A DNA stretch of 64,000 nt from the NCBI GenBank assembly GCA_046047615.1, contig JBJOHO010000006.1, forward strand, positions 62,001 through 126,000, read 5' to 3'. How positions within the stretch are numbered: the first letter of the stretch is position 1; each line of letters begins with the position of its first letter. This stretch comes from ZC4RG30 sp046047615 (GTDB taxonomy: Bacteria > Pseudomonadota > Gammaproteobacteria > Steroidobacterales > Steroidobacteraceae). This document shows, one piece after another, positions 27,525 to 36,460 of this stretch. A program made the translations under genes and the position numbers. The notes below the pieces were generated by a model. That model was not told the origin of the DNA. It did not search any database and worked only from the letters and a program-made list of their open reading frames with translations.

Positions 27525-28055
27525 ATGAATCGTTCGGGTTCCATCATTGTGGTGTCGGCGCTACTGGTGGGCGCTGCGGTGTCGATGGCGGCGCAGGCTG
27601 CGGCACCGGCAGGTGTCGTCCATGTCGGGACGCTGGAGGACCGCGCAGCCATCGAGAAGCTGATGTGGTCCTACGATCGGGCGCTGGACCTGTATGACGC
27701 AGACGCCTATGTCGCGTTGTTCACGGCCGACGGCGCGTTCGGCAAGGTGCAAGGGCACGAGGCCCTTCACAAGATGGTCACGGACCTTCGCGTGGGACGC
27801 GAGGCACGCAAGGCCAAGGGCGAGAAACTGCAGACGATGCGCCACTTCACGATGAACCAGTACATCGAGTTCACGGGGCCGGCGACGGCCCGTTATCACT
27901 ATTACCACCAGACGGTGTTTGGTGACGGTGGGCGTCTGGGTTCGCCCGATGCGCCGGTGATCGCGGCCTCGGGCAATGGCGTCGATGACCTGGTGAAGGT
28001 CGACGGCCAGTGGCGGATCAAGCTGCGCAACGTCGCGGCGCCGGACGACCGCTAG
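27525..28055 (+). CDS. Exported NTF2/SnoaL-like domain protein
   Basis: A 176-residue protein with Sec signal (IIVVSALLVGAAVSMAAQAA) and an NTF2/SnoaL-like cone domain. The helix LEDRAAIEKLMWSYDRALDLYDADAYVALFTADGAFG is the hallmark opening, followed by strands RHFTMNQYIEFTGPATARYHYYHQTVFG and a closing KVDGQWRIKLRNV. An AGGGGGG ribosome site precedes the ATG at 27525. Cytoplasmic relatives act as dehydratases or isomerases on small ligands; this one is predicted periplasmic. Divergence from the TonB receptor hints at a shared inducer. Catalytic residues cannot be assigned with confidence. Confidence 0.8.
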   Translation: MNRSGSIIVVSALLVGAAVSMAAQAAAPAGVVHVGTLEDRAAIEKLMWSYDRALDLYDADAYVALFTADGAFGKVQGHEALHKMVTDLRVGREARKAKGEKLQTMRHFTMNQYIEFTGPATARYHYYHQTVFGDGGRLGSPDAPVIAASGNGVDDLVKVDGQWRIKLRNVAAPDDR

Positions 28056-28066
28056 CCGGCGCTGCT

Positions 28067-28102
28067 GGTGCTCCGGGTCGGGAGAGACCGACCCGGGGCA
28101 CC
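28067..28102. terminator. Hairpin between convergent NTF2-like gene and bfr
   Basis: A 15-bp stem (28067-28081 with 28088-28102, one G-T pair) closes a 6-nt GAGAGA loop in the 52-bp space between the two stops. No T run follows on either strand, so efficiency as an intrinsic terminator is uncertain, but its location fits a bidirectional transcription end. Confidence 0.55.
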
Positions 28103-28107
28103 GTGCA

Positions 28108-28587
28108 TCAGGACGCGGCGGCGCCGACCTGCGACTGCAGGAAGTTCTGCTCGCCCACTTTCGCCACCAGGCCGATCTGCGTCTCCAGATGGTCGATGTG
28201 TTCTTCCGTGTCCTCCAGGATGTCCTGCAGGAGCTCGCGGCTGACATAATCGCGCACACCGTCGCAGTAGGCGATCGCCTCCTTGAGATGCACCTGGGAC
28301 GCCTTCTCCAGCCGCAGGTCGCAGTCCAAGGTCTCGATGGCACTCTCGCCGATGTAGAGCTTGCCCAGGTCCTGAAGGTTGGGCAGGCCATCGAGCATCA
28401 GCACACGCCCGACCAGCCGGTCCGCATGCTTCATCTCCTCGATCGATTCCTCGTACTCATGTTTGCCCATGCGCTCGAAACCCCAGTTCTGCAGCATCCG
28501 GGCGTGCAGGAAGTACTGGTTGATGGCCGTCAGCTCCATCTTGAGCTGGGCATTGAGGAAAGCGATGACCTTGGCGTCGCCTTGCAT
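28108..28587 (-). CDS. bfr: Bacterioferritin
   Basis: A 159-residue haem-containing iron-storage ferritin that forms 24-mers in the cytoplasm. It aligns end to end with E. coli Bfr. The diiron ferroxidase ligands are kept: Glu18 in KMELTAINQYF, Glu51-x2-His54 in IEEMKHADRL, Glu94 in DLRLEK, and Glu127-x2-His130 in EEHIDHLE. The haem ligand Met52 sits in the same EEMKH motif. It is divergent from bfd across 101 bp, the usual bfr/bfd pairing for iron storage and release. Confidence 0.97.
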   Translation of the reverse strand: MQGDAKVIAFLNAQLKMELTAINQYFLHARMLQNWGFERMGKHEYEESIEEMKHADRLVGRVLMLDGLPNLQDLGKLYIGESAIETLDCDLRLEKASQVHLKEAIAYCDGVRDYVSRELLQDILEDTEEHIDHLETQIGLVAKVGEQNFLQSQVGAAAS

Positions 28588-28688
28588 GGGCAGGTTCCTT
28601 GTCCCGGGTGAATGCTCGATGCATGGTACCCGGGAGGCGGACCGTGTTGGGTCTTGTAAACAGGAATGGTTCGCATTATTTTTCGGCC

Positions 28689-28913
28689 ATGATCGTGTGC
28701 ATCTGCCACAACGTGTCCGACCGGGATATCGCCCAGGAAGTCCGCGGCGGCTGCGAGAGCTTCGCCCGACTGCAGGAGCGGCTCGCCGTGGGCACCGGCT
28801 GCGGCAACTGCACGGACTGCGCCATCGACACCTTCCGCCAGCATGCCGGTCCCGGTGCAGGCGTCAGGGCAGGGACAAGCCCTTCTCGCGCGCCAGCGTC
28901 TCCACGCGCCTGA
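28689..28913 (+). CDS. bfd: Bacterioferritin-associated ferredoxin
   Basis: Small [2Fe-2S] protein (74 residues) that docks on bacterioferritin and donates electrons to mobilise iron. The four ligands have the Bfd layout: Cys4 and Cys6 (VCICHNVSDRDI) and Cys38 and Cys41 (GTGCGNCTDC). The ATG at 28689 begins MIVCIC as in other Bfd; the frame is open further upstream but without homology. The last 25 or so residues (GAGVRAGTSPSRAPASPRA) exceed the usual 64-residue length. About 50 bp of this tail lie antisense to the 3' end of the convergent secreted-protein gene. Confidence 0.94.
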   Translation: MIVCICHNVSDRDIAQEVRGGCESFARLQERLAVGTGCGNCTDCAIDTFRQHAGPGAGVRAGTSPSRAPASPRA

Positions 28914-29622
28914 GCCAGACCTCCTCGTTGCAGTCATACGGCATCAGGTGTCCGTTCGGCACCTCGTGCCAGCGGCGCTCGAACTGCAGCGGCGCAGTGT
29001 AGAAGGCCGGGTCCACCAGCGTGACCTGCGCCACCAGCAGGCGCCTGCCCCGGTCATCGGTTCCCTGCAGCCGGTAGCGTTCGACGATGCGCGCCTGCGC
29101 AGAGTGCGGTGTTTCGCGCTGGTCGAGTTGTTCAACCAGGTTGTCCGTGGTGACGACCAGCACGTCACCCTCCCACTGGCCGCTGGAATATCCTGATCGA
29201 CCGGGCACCCGGTCCTGCTCGGGCAGGTTGCGGTCGCCGAGGTAGACGCGGCGGATCTCGCCGTGAAGCTCGTAGACGATCGTGACCTGGCCGGGGCGCT
29301 GGATGATCTCCATCGGATAACTGCCCGCGCCCAGCATTGCCGCCGGCATGCCGGCACCCAGACAGACGCCCCCCGGCGTGTCCCCGGTCGGACCCACGAT
29401 CGCGTTGAAGGTGTCGTGCCGCCGCTTGGCTTCCGGTTGCAAGGGCGCGGGCGGCACCACCGACCTGCCGCGGCTTCCGGCGGCGCCGTCGGCGCTGGCC
29501 CAGACACCGGTGAAGTCCGCTGGAGATCCGGCCGCAGAGACGGAGGTTGCGGCCAACCCGGCCGAAACCACCAAGACGGCCCAGCGGGCCGCCATCCCAT
29601 CGAATGTGCTGCGTTGCTTCAT
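28864..29622 (-). CDS. Secreted protein of unknown function, DFTGVW family (copy 2)
   Basis: A 252-residue predicted secreted protein from the ATG at 29622 (MKQRSTFDGMAARW, then hydrophobic AVLVVSAGLAATSVSAAG). The mature part opens SPADFTGVWASADG and shares with the 16530-17267 gene a P-M-E-I segment, SGQWEGDVLVVTTDNL, IVERYRL and a late MPYDCNEEVW. I recognise the family only as a recurrent uncharacterised one. Upstream ORF sequence lacks a signal and is left out. It is divergent from dusA (98 bp) and overlaps the bfd 3' end antisense by 50 bp. No function assigned. Confidence 0.65.
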   Translation of the reverse strand: MKQRSTFDGMAARWAVLVVSAGLAATSVSAAGSPADFTGVWASADGAAGSRGRSVVPPAPLQPEAKRRHDTFNAIVGPTGDTPGGVCLGAGMPAAMLGAGSYPMEIIQRPGQVTIVYELHGEIRRVYLGDRNLPEQDRVPGRSGYSSGQWEGDVLVVTTDNLVEQLDQRETPHSAQARIVERYRLQGTDDRGRRLLVAQVTLVDPAFYTAPLQFERRWHEVPNGHLMPYDCNEEVWLRRVETLAREKGLSLP

Positions 29623-29720
29623 GTTGTTCCCCCTGCCTGCCGGACTATAAACGGAGCTGGAGCGGTCCGTGCCAGGGCCGTGAAGGTCTGCTGTGCCGCG
29701 CGCCTGTGGGACAATGCGGC

Positions 29721-30788
<1,068 letters not shown>

Positions 30789-30840
30789 GTTTGCAGGCGC
30801 TCTGCCTCACTCTTGCGACCTGTTTCACATCTCCGGTTCC

Positions 30841-31752
30841 ATGGGTCAGGACATCGAACTCGCCGTGGTGTTTGCCGACGTGGTCGGGTCCACCCATATC
30901 TATGACGTGCTGGGAGACCAGCGCGCGCGGGCCATCGTGTCTGCGTGCATCGACGTCATGCGCGAGGCCACGGAAGTGCATGGCGGCACGGTCATCAAGA
31001 CCATGGGGGATGAGGTCATGGCCACCTTCCCTGTGGCGGATCGGGCGCTGGATGCTGCCGCCCAGATGCAGCGGGTCGTCAGCAACCACCCGGAGCTGGT
31101 GGTGGAAGGTCAACAGGTGGCCCTGCGCATCGGTTGCCACTTCGGGCCGGTTGTCCTCGACAATCGCGATGTGTTCGGCGCCACCGTACATGTCGCCAAC
31201 CGCATGACCAGCCAGGCCAAGCCGGGCCAGATCATCACCACCGCTGCCACCTGTGACGCCATCACGGCCGACTGGCGCGCCCAGGTCCGTCAGATCGACA
31301 TCGCGCTCATCAAGGGCCAGGGGCACGAGGTCACGCTGTTCGAGGTGCTCTGGCAGGCCGATGACGTGACGGGCATGTTGCCGTCGGTCGCCCTGTCCGG
31401 GTTGTCGCACAGCAACCAGCGGGTCCGGTTGCGCCTCCAGGACCATGAATTCCTGCTGGACGGGCGCCGGGCCCAGCTCACCATTGGCCGTGCCGATGAG
31501 AACGACATCGTGGTCCGTGGTGCCTTGGTGTCCCGTGTCCACGCCCGGATCGAGATCGCCCGCAACAAGGTCGTGCTGGTGGACCAGAGCACCAACGGCA
31601 CCTTCGTGCAAGCCGAAGGCGGCGAGGAGTCGTTCGTGCGCCGCGACAGCCTGCAGCTCAAGGGAGCGGGCTTGATCGGCTTCGGCCGCATTCCCGAAAG
31701 AGGCTCTGCACTCACCCTGCAGTTCAACTGCGAGGACGCAGGCGCCGGCTGA
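30841..31752 (+). CDS. Class III nucleotide cyclase domain fused to FHA domain
   Basis: A 303-residue cytoplasmic protein. Residues 5-175 form a class III cyclase homology domain. Metal ligands are Asp13 (FADVVGST) and Asp57 (KTMGDEVMA), the purine lysine is Lys53, Thr115 marks the class IIIb type, and the transition-state Arg is Arg121. The position usually held by catalytic Asn is His117 (FGATVHVANRM), so activity may be altered. Residues about 195-285 form an FHA phosphothreonine-binding domain (LTIGRADENDIVVRG, LVSRVHARIEI, STNGTFV). The start at ATG 30841 matches the domain boundary. It could make cAMP near phosphorylated partners, or be a pseudo-enzyme. Confidence 0.85.
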   Translation: MGQDIELAVVFADVVGSTHIYDVLGDQRARAIVSACIDVMREATEVHGGTVIKTMGDEVMATFPVADRALDAAAQMQRVVSNHPELVVEGQQVALRIGCHFGPVVLDNRDVFGATVHVANRMTSQAKPGQIITTAATCDAITADWRAQVRQIDIALIKGQGHEVTLFEVLWQADDVTGMLPSVALSGLSHSNQRVRLRLQDHEFLLDGRRAQLTIGRADENDIVVRGALVSRVHARIEIARNKVVLVDQSTNGTFVQAEGGEESFVRRDSLQLKGAGLIGFGRIPERGSALTLQFNCEDAGAG

Positions 31753-31764
31753 AAGCCCTGCGCG

Positions 31765-32451
31765 TCAGGGTGTGCCGGATTCCGGTTTTGGCGGCTTCAG
31801 ACCGGACAGCGCGGCCACGCGCGTCAGCAGCCCGATCAGCTTCTTCTGGTTCGGCATGCCGGTCTTGCGCAACACGTTCTTCACGTGCATGCGCACGGTT
31901 TCGGTGGATACGCCGCGCTTGCGCGCCAGGTCGTTGGCGTCTTCGCACAGCATGACGTCGACTGCGGTGGTCGCCTCGGTGGCCGTCAGCCCGAAAAGCT
32001 GCATGAGGACCTCGGCGGGGGGGGCGGAGGGACGGTCATCCAGCGGTTTCAGGCTGACGACAGCCCAACCTGATTCCCGCGCCGGGCGTACCTGCGCCAC
32101 CTGGCGATCCACGGAGCAGGGGGAGGAGGGCAGGGGCACCAGCCCAGTACGCCCGGAAGCCACGGCGGATTCAACCGCTGCGTACACCGTACTGAGGGAG
32201 CGGTCATCACGGACGCCCAAGTCCTGCGGCAGGGAGCCGTCGCGCCGGTGCTTGAGTTGGCTGCCCGCGAGACTGCGGTAGGTTCCGGTCCTTGAGATCA
32301 GGAATTCGCGGTGGGCGGTCTCTGTCCTGGCAGCGCCTTTGCTGCCCGGTTCCTCGCCGTCCCGGGCGCGCGCGCCATCGGTGGTCGACGCGTGATTCGC
32401 GGCGGCATTTGATCGCCAGTGGTCCATGGATCCCGTGCTGCATGAAAACAA
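31765..32451 (-). CDS. LuxR-type HTH regulator with short N-terminal region
   Basis: Regulator of 220-228 residues. The C-terminal 65 residues are a LuxR/FixJ HTH: LFGLTATEATTAVDVMLCEDANDLARKRGVSTETVRMHVKNVLRKTG. The N-terminal part shows no receiver or autoinducer domain. A stretch (REFLISRTGTYR...GLVPLPSS...GWAVVSLKPL) resembles only the second half of the PAS-like region in longer LuxR proteins, so the gene may have lost its 5' part. The ATG at 32451 or at 32427 could start it. It converges on the cyclase-FHA gene with a 12-bp gap. Its targets are not evident. Confidence 0.75.
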   Translation of the reverse strand: MFSCSTGSMDHWRSNAAANHASTTDGARARDGEEPGSKGAARTETAHREFLISRTGTYRSLAGSQLKHRRDGSLPQDLGVRDDRSLSTVYAAVESAVASGRTGLVPLPSSPCSVDRQVAQVRPARESGWAVVSLKPLDDRPSAPPAEVLMQLFGLTATEATTAVDVMLCEDANDLARKRGVSTETVRMHVKNVLRKTGMPNQKKLIGLLTRVAALSGLKPPKPESGTP

Positions 32452-32507
32452 GCTTGGGACCGATTATCCGGCCCTTGTGGCACTGACCGCCCGGGTCGCT
32501 TGCTGTT

Positions 32508-32562
32508 CCGTGACCGACCGCACACCCGGCGCCGCAGGGCACCGGGCATGCGCCGGTCACGG
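32508..32562. terminator. Imperfect hairpin after pckG
   Basis: An outer 9-bp inverted repeat (CCGTGACCG at 32508-32516, CGGTCACGG at 32554-32562) encloses shorter CCCGG/CCGGG pairs, just past the pckG stop. No T run follows on the minus strand. It may terminate or protect the pckG message; also upstream of the LuxR gene. Confidence 0.4.
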
Positions 32563-32565
32563 CGT

Positions 32566-34338
32566 TCAGGCCAGACGCGACTCGACGGTTGCCAGTTCGG
32601 CGTAGAGGGCAGCCGGCGTGTGGCTGCCGAATTCGTCAAGATAGCCACGGATGTCGGCCAATTCCTTGCGCCATGCATCCGCCTTCACGTCCAGCAGTTC
32701 CTCCAGATGACCGGCGGGGATGTCCAGCCCGGCCAGATTGAGGTCCTGCGGCCGGGGCAGGTGGCCGATGGCGGTGTCTGCCGCCTGCGCCTTGCCGGCA
32801 ACACGGTCCAGCATCCAGGCCAGCACACGCAGGTTGTCGCCAAAGCCGGGCCACAGGAACTTGCCGGCATCGTTCTGCCGGAACCAGTTGACGTGGAAGA
32901 CCTTGGGGGGGTGCTTGAGCTTGGCGCCGACATTGAGCCAGTGGGCCCAGTAGTCGCCGAAGTTGTAGCCGCAGAACGGCTTCATGGCCATCGGGTCGCG
33001 GCGCACGACGCCGACTGCGCCGGTGGCCGCTGCGGTGGTTTCGGAGGCCACGGAAGCGCCCATCAGGACACCGTGCGCCCAGTCGCGCGCCTCGTAAACC
33101 AGTGGCGCCAGCTCGCGCCGGCGGCCGCCGAACACCAGCGCGGAAATCGGCACGCCGCGCGGGTTCTCGGCTTCCGGCGTATAGCTTGGGTTGTTCACTG
33201 CGCTGACGGTGAACCGCGAGTTGGGATGGGCCGCAGGACCGTTCTTGGCATCGTAGGGACGGCCCTGCCAGTCGGTCACGGGTTCGCCTTGGCCGATGCC
33301 CTCCCACCAGGGTTCGTTGTTGGCCGTCACCGCGACGTTGGTGAACAGCGTATTGCGCCGCACCATGTCATAGGCGTTGCGGTTGGTCTTGGTGCTGGTC
33401 CCCGGTGCCACGCCGAAATAGCCGGACTCCGGGTTGATGGCCCACAGGCGGCCATCCGGGCCGGGGTGCAGCCAGGCGATGTCATCGCCGACCGTGAAGA
33501 CTTCCCAGCCCGGCATCGTTTCCGGCGGGATCAGCATGGCGAGGTTGGTCTTGCCGCAGGCCGAGGGGAAGGCGCAGGCGACATAGTGCGTCTCGCCCTG
33601 CGGGTTCTTCAGGCCGACGATCAGCATGTGTTCCGCCAGCCAGCCCTCGGTGCGGGCCTGGTAGCTGGCGATGCGCAGGGCATGGCACTTCTTGCCCAGC
33701 AGGGCGTTGCCACCATAGCCGGAGCCGTAGCTCTGGATCGACAGCTCTTCCGGGAAATGCATGATGAAGCGGCGGTTCGGATCGAGCTCGCCGATGGAAT
33801 GCAGGCCCTTGACGAACGAGCCCTCGCGGCCGATGCGCTCGAGCGCCGCCCGGCCCATGCGCGTCATGATGCCCATGTTGATGACGACGTAGGCACTGTC
33901 GGTGATTTCCACGCCACAGCGCGCGTAGGGCGAATCGACCGGACCCATGCAGTAGGGCACGACGTAGAGCGTGCGCCCCTTCATGCAGCCCTTGAACAGC
34001 GCATCCATCTGCTGATGCGCTTCTGACGGGTCCATCCAATTGTTGTTGGGGCCCGCCTCGTCAGGCTGGCGCGTGCAGATGAAGGTCAGGTGCTCGACGC
34101 GCGCCACGTCGCTGGGGTGCGAGCGGGCGAGGTAGCAGTCGGGGAACGTCTCCGTGTTGAGGGGTTGCATCTCGCCACGCGCGATGAGGTCGTTGCGCAG
34201 CGCCGCCATTTCCCCGGCCGAGCCGTCACACCAGTGGATGTGGTCGGGCTGCGTGAGTTGCGCGACCTCGGCGACCCAGGCGGTCACCGCACTGGACAAC
34301 TCCGCGAGGACTGAAGCGGATTTAGGGCCTGTTGCCAT
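32566..34338 (-). CDS. pckG: Phosphoenolpyruvate carboxykinase (GTP)
   Basis: GTP-dependent PEPCK, 590 residues, converting oxaloacetate to PEP for gluconeogenesis. The nucleotide P-loop is the family-specific FPSACGKTNLAML, the Mn/oxaloacetate region includes YGGNALLGKKCHALRI, and the guanine region includes FCGYNFGDYWAHWL. Length and lack of the ATP-type motif separate it from PckA. The ATG at 34338 (MATGPKSASVLAEL) is chosen; the frame is open 24 codons upstream without family similarity. A TATAAT -10 lies 40 bp upstream. It is divergent from the YoaA-type helicase. Confidence 0.97.
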   Translation of the reverse strand: MATGPKSASVLAELSSAVTAWVAEVAQLTQPDHIHWCDGSAGEMAALRNDLIARGEMQPLNTETFPDCYLARSHPSDVARVEHLTFICTRQPDEAGPNNNWMDPSEAHQQMDALFKGCMKGRTLYVVPYCMGPVDSPYARCGVEITDSAYVVINMGIMTRMGRAALERIGREGSFVKGLHSIGELDPNRRFIMHFPEELSIQSYGSGYGGNALLGKKCHALRIASYQARTEGWLAEHMLIVGLKNPQGETHYVACAFPSACGKTNLAMLIPPETMPGWEVFTVGDDIAWLHPGPDGRLWAINPESGYFGVAPGTSTKTNRNAYDMVRRNTLFTNVAVTANNEPWWEGIGQGEPVTDWQGRPYDAKNGPAAHPNSRFTVSAVNNPSYTPEAENPRGVPISALVFGGRRRELAPLVYEARDWAHGVLMGASVASETTAAATGAVGVVRRDPMAMKPFCGYNFGDYWAHWLNVGAKLKHPPKVFHVNWFRQNDAGKFLWPGFGDNLRVLAWMLDRVAGKAQAADTAIGHLPRPQDLNLAGLDIPAGHLEELLDVKADAWRKELADIRGYLDEFGSHTPAALYAELATVESRLA

Positions 34339-34377
34339 GAACAACTTCCTGTCGACTGAATGTGGTGGGACAGCATG

Positions 34378-34383
34378 ATTATA
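34378..34383 (-). promoter_or_regulatory. pckG -10 element
   Basis: Read on the minus strand, 34383-34378 is a perfect TATAAT, 40 bp ahead of the pckG ATG. No convincing TTGACA-like -35 sits 16-18 bp further up, so an activator may be needed. It also faces the helicase promoter region. Confidence 0.45.
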
Positions 34384-34525
34384 GCGGTGGCGAGGCACTT
34401 TTCCGTGCACAATGCACCGTTGCGGCGCATGACTGACATAACCCGGTGTTGCCGTGGTGGTATGTGACCGTTCCCGCCATTAATGCGCGTTGCCCTGCAA
34501 TCGATTCCTGCCCCACGCTGCGTCC

Positions 34526-36460
34526 ATGTCAACGATCGAAGCGCTTTTTTCCGAGGGCAGCCCGCTGGCCCAGGCACTGCCGGGTTTCACACCGCGGCCT
34601 GCGCAACGGCGCATGGCCGTGGCCGTGGCCGAGGCGCTCTCGCGGCACGGCCACCTGATGGTCGAGGCCGGCACGGGTACCGGCAAGACGTTTGCCTACC
34701 TGGTGCCTGCAATGCTGTCCGGCGGCCGGCTCATCGTTTCCACGGGGACGCGCACGCTGCAGGACCAGCTCTTTGCGCGCGATGTGCCGCTGTTGGCGGG
34801 GGCGCTGGGGCGTGGCACGCGCATCGCGCTGCTCAAGGGACGGGCCAACTACCTGTGCCGCGAGCGGCTGCTGCGGCCGCAGGTCATGCTGCCACTGGGC
34901 GGCGCTGCCGAGCGGCAGCTGGCCGACACCTTGGCCCAGTGGGCCGGCTTCACGCAGACCGGTGATCTTGCCGAGGTGCCTGCGCTGGCGGAAGGACATC
35001 CCCTGCGGGCCCGGCTCACCTCCACGCGCGACAACTGCAGCGGGTCGCGCTGTGCGGAGTTCGCGCGCTGCCACGTCTTCGCTGCCCGACGTCGCGCCGC
35101 GGAAGCGGACCTGGTCGTCGTCAACCATCATCTGCTGCTGGCGGACCTGGCGCTGAAGGAGGAGGGGTACGGTGACCTGCTGCCCGCGGCGGACGCGGTG
35201 ATCCTCGACGAGGCGCACCAGTTGCCTGATCTCGCCACGCAGTTCTTCGGCACGCAGTGCGGCAGCCGTCAGGTGGAGACACTGCTGGCGGATTTGCCGG
35301 CGGCACTGGTCGCGGAGGGTCACGACGCACGGCGCTGCCATGAGGCTGCAGCTGCCGTGCAGCCGACGCTGCGAAGCCTCGTGGCGCTCGTGCAGGCACG
35401 TACGGGAGTCCCCGGGCGTGCCGCCTGGGAGACCCGCGATGCGGAACTCGATGCGCTGGCCGACACGCTCGGCACTTCACTGGCGGCACTGGCCTCGCAA
35501 CTCGAGGCGCTGCAGGGTGGCGAGACCCTGCAGCAACTGGCCGGCCGCACCGCACGCCTTGCCGAAGACCTGGCTGACATGATCGTGGCGGATCCGGGGA
35601 GCGGTGCGCGCGTCATCGAGTCCACGGCCCGCAACGTCACCCTGCAGTGGCTGCCGTTCGATGCCGGGGAGCGGTTCCGGGCGCTGGCGTTGGCGCGGCG
35701 TTGTGCGTGGATCTTCACCTCCGCCACGCTGACCGTGAACGGCGATTTCTCGCACTTCTCGCGCCGCATGGGTCTTGAGGACGACACGGAACGTCTGGCC
35801 ATCGACAGTCCCTTCGACTACGCAAGGCAGGCCCTGCTGCTGCTGCCGCCGGGCTTGCCGGACCCTGGCGACCCGCGGCATGGCCCTGCGGTCGTGGACT
35901 TGGCACGTCAGTTGCTTTTGGTGAGCCGTGGCGGTGCCTTCCTGCTGTTCACCAGCCTGCGCGCGCTGGAGCGTGCCGCGGCGCTGTTGCGCGCCGAGCC
36001 GCTCGAGGGGCGGACGCTCTATGTGCAGGGCGAAGCACCTCGTGAACAATTGCTGCGCGCCTTCCGCGAGGATGGCCGCGGCGTGTTGCTCGGCAGCGCC
36101 AGTTTCTGGGAAGGTGTCGACGTGAAGGGCGAGGCGCTGCATCTGGTGGTCATCGACAAACTGCCTTTTGCTGCCCCGGATGATCCGCTGACGCGTGCCC
36201 GCCTCGAGCACATCCGCGCTGGTGGTGGCAGCCCCTTCACCGGACACCAGCTGCCAGAGGCCGCGCTGGTGCTGAAGCAGGGCGTGGGGCGCCTCATCCG
36301 CAGCGAGACCGATCGTGGCGTCGTCGTGCTCTGTGATCCTCGCTTGACCACCCGTGGTTACGGACGCAGCCTGCTGGATGGGCTGCCGCCCATGCGCCGC
36401 AGCCGCGATGTCGCCGAGGCGTGCCGCTTCCTGGCTCAGTGCGTTGCGGAGGGACCATGA
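34526..36460 (+). CDS. yoaA: YoaA/DinG-type ATP-dependent DNA helicase with Fe-S cluster
   Basis: XPD-like superfamily 2 helicase, 644 residues, 5'-3' on DNA. Walker A is AGTGTGKT (49-56), DEAH is ILDEAHQLPD (about 227), and late motifs are VLLGSASFWEGVDVKG and QGVGRLIRSETDRGVV. The four Fe-S cysteines are Cys111 (RANYLCRER), Cys171 and Cys176 (DNCSGSRCAEF) and Cys182 (RCHVF). The length matches YoaA rather than DinG. In E. coli YoaA pairs with the chi subunit (HolC, also in this window) in repair. It starts at ATG 34526; the stop overlaps tsaB (ATGA). Confidence 0.92.
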   Translation: MSTIEALFSEGSPLAQALPGFTPRPAQRRMAVAVAEALSRHGHLMVEAGTGTGKTFAYLVPAMLSGGRLIVSTGTRTLQDQLFARDVPLLAGALGRGTRIALLKGRANYLCRERLLRPQVMLPLGGAAERQLADTLAQWAGFTQTGDLAEVPALAEGHPLRARLTSTRDNCSGSRCAEFARCHVFAARRRAAEADLVVVNHHLLLADLALKEEGYGDLLPAADAVILDEAHQLPDLATQFFGTQCGSRQVETLLADLPAALVAEGHDARRCHEAAAAVQPTLRSLVALVQARTGVPGRAAWETRDAELDALADTLGTSLAALASQLEALQGGETLQQLAGRTARLAEDLADMIVADPGSGARVIESTARNVTLQWLPFDAGERFRALALARRCAWIFTSATLTVNGDFSHFSRRMGLEDDTERLAIDSPFDYARQALLLLPPGLPDPGDPRHGPAVVDLARQLLLVSRGGAFLLFTSLRALERAAALLRAEPLEGRTLYVQGEAPREQLLRAFREDGRGVLLGSASFWEGVDVKGEALHLVVIDKLPFAAPDDPLTRARLEHIRAGGGSPFTGHQLPEAALVLKQGVGRLIRSETDRGVVVLCDPRLTTRGYGRSLLDGLPPMRRSRDVAEACRFLAQCVAEGP

